A DNA stretch of 64,000 bases from Candidatus Thiocaldithrix dubininis (GTDB lineage Bacteria > Pseudomonadota > Gammaproteobacteria > Thiotrichales > Thiotrichaceae). The stretch's first letter is position 1; every line of letters starts with the position of its first letter. Both the position numbers and the translations under genes were made by a program. Below are positions 63,072 to 64,000 of this stretch, in pieces. The notes beneath the pieces are model-generated. The model was given only the letters and a program-made list of their open reading frames with translations, was not told the DNA's origin and searched no databases. Where the stretch lies: the NCBI GenBank assembly GCA_029972135.1, contig CP124755.1, positions 930,001 to 994,000 of the forward strand, written 5' to 3'.

Positions 63072-63668
63072 ATGACAACTAAAAAATATTTTTTGCTAGG
63101 CTTAATAGCACTAGCATTAGCTGGCTGTAAAACGGAGTTATACACTAATTTAAATGAAATTGATGCTAATAATATGTTGGCATTATTAATTGAATCTAAA
63201 ATTGGTGCTGAAAAAATTGCAAATAAAAAAGACGGAACTTACAGTCTAAATATTGATGAATCTCAGTTGCCAAAAGCCGTCGTATTGCTAAAAGAGCATG
63301 GTTACCCCAAGGAAAAAATTGCCAATGTGGGTGACATGTTTAAAAAAGATGGCTTAATTTCCTCACCTTTAGAAGAACGTGCTCGTTATATTTTCGCCTT
63401 ATCGCAAAGTGTGCAAGAAACTTTATCGCAAATTGATGGTGTATTGATCGCACGAGTGCATGTTGTCTTACCTGAAAATAATCCAGTTGGTACACCTATC
63501 GTGCCATCTTCAGCTTCCGTTTTTATTAAATATAATCCTAGCTATCCTTTGGAAAATATGAAATCGGATATTAAGTTAATTGTAGAACGCAGTATTGAGG
63601 GACTTAGTTACGATAAAGTTTCTGTGGTTATGGTACCAGCTCAAGTCAGTATTCTGAGAGATAAATAA
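63072..63668 (+). CDS. sctJ: T3SS inner-membrane ring lipoprotein SctJ
   Basis: A 198-residue lipoprotein with lipobox LALAGC (Cys about 19). Two ring-building domains follow (about 22-85 and 95-190): LYTNLNEIDANNMLALL, LPKAVVLLKEHGYPKEKF-like, LSQSVQETLSQIDGVLIARVHVVLPEN and SASVFIKYN. It ends at SILRDK without the C-terminal transmembrane helix of YscJ/PrgK, like EscJ, so only the lipid anchors it. It is the last T3SS gene here, converging on lpxL-like with 3 bp between stops. Confidence 0.93.
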   Translation: MTTKKYFLLGLIALALAGCKTELYTNLNEIDANNMLALLIESKIGAEKIANKKDGTYSLNIDESQLPKAVVLLKEHGYPKEKIANVGDMFKKDGLISSPLEERARYIFALSQSVQETLSQIDGVLIARVHVVLPENNPVGTPIVPSSASVFIKYNPSYPLENMKSDIKLIVERSIEGLSYDKVSVVMVPAQVSILRDK

Positions 63669-63671
63669 CAG

Positions 63672-64000
63672 CTATGTTTTATAAAGGTGTACATTAGGGT
63701 CCGGCTGCGTGCGGAATAATTTTAGTAACCACATATATTGGCTGGGCTGTATTTTAATTAATTTTTCTAGACCTTGATTTAATGTAATGGCGTTTTGTTC
63801 ATCCTGTTTAACAGGATAAGGTTGTAATGCTGGACTAATAATAACCTCAAAACGCCCTGTTTGATTATTGAAGAATGCCATCATAGGCAAAGCTGCCGCC
63901 TCACCTAGTTTAGCTAAACGGGCAGGCGTGGTTAAAGTGGCTTTAGGTACATTAAAAAAGGGGGCAAACACTGACGCTTTTAAACCATGATCTTCATCTG
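63672..64000 (-). CDS. Lipid A acyltransferase (LpxL/HtrB family), C-terminal part
   Basis: The carboxy-terminal 109 codons of a gene cut by the right edge. EDHGLKASVFAPFFNVPKATLT and TPARLAKLGEAAALPMMAF correspond to the D.D.G....FVPFFG.PA.T conserved block of lauroyl/myristoyl acyltransferases. Q..PSQYMWLLKLFRTQP is the family end pattern. It adds a secondary acyl chain to lipid A in the inner membrane. It is unrelated to the T3SS by function and probably marks the locus border. Confidence 0.85.
   Translation of the reverse strand, partial: DEDHGLKASVFAPFFNVPKATLTTPARLAKLGEAAALPMMAFFNNQTGRFEVIISPALQPYPVKQDEQNAITLNQGLEKLIKIQPSQYMWLLKLFRTQPDPNVHLYKT

Noticed and set aside
1..64000. tRNA, rRNA, CRISPR arrays, insertion sequences, integrases and attachment sites
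   Set aside because: Looked for on reading both strands; no cloverleaf, regular direct repeat array, transposase or integrase motif was found.

Overview
The window reads as chromosomal DNA of an aerobic or microaerobic gammaproteobacterium. Supporting genes are the petABC-sspAB arrangement, E. coli-type cydABX with cydDC, and MutS and PotA of the usual proteobacterial form. A PHA-granule phasin and polyphosphate kinase point to storage polymers. Base composition is moderate. A relative of the filamentous sulfur oxidisers (Thiotrichales, for example Thiothrix-like) is my inference, not something the sequence proves. I saw no rRNA, tRNA, CRISPR array, insertion sequence or phage genes.

Positions 1-23,000 are mostly respiration and core metabolism. 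The left edge has a membrane-protein fragment, an orphan Rieske protein, a free-standing SCP2-like domain and a SLAC1-type channel. A minus-strand operon follows for a three-subunit molybdopterin/iron-sulfur/cytochrome b enzyme of unknown substrate. Next comes cytochrome bd oxidase (cydABX), divergent from a lipoprotein hydrolase and the bd-assembly exporter cydDC. Then come petABC, sspAB, folA, a Bacteroidetes-like dihydroorotase, a SUMF1-like protein and potA.

Positions 23,000-49,600 hold an aminotransferase, a PlpD-like patatin fused to an outer-membrane barrel, and several poorly known envelope proteins. Among these are a 1412-residue internally duplicated membrane protein and an SdrD/DUF11 surface protein. 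This part also has two lytic transglycosylases, phasin, ppk, mutS, a uracil-DNA glycosylase-like protein, hydroxypyruvate reductase, glycerate kinase and a DUF455 protein.

Positions 49,700-63,670 are a non-flagellar type III secretion system (T3SS) in three units. sctK-sctL (plus strand) converge on a nine-gene minus-strand operon, sctQ-R-S-T-U-[NfeD-like]-V-N-O. This operon is divergent from a plus-strand operon of SctC-like, sctD, YscE-like, sctF, YscG-like, sctI and sctJ genes. The right edge cuts a lipid A acyltransferase gene.

The T3SS is the most unusual part. Its SctC-like protein has the periplasmic N-domains but no secretin barrel, and ends in a DUF4124-like segment. Its SctU has DMGA where the autocleavage motif NPTH should be. 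An NfeD-like OB-fold membrane protein is embedded between sctU and sctV. No ruler (SctP), gatekeeper, tip, translocator or recognisable effector gene lies in the locus. Together these suggest a divergent injectisome with altered outer-membrane passage and substrate switching.
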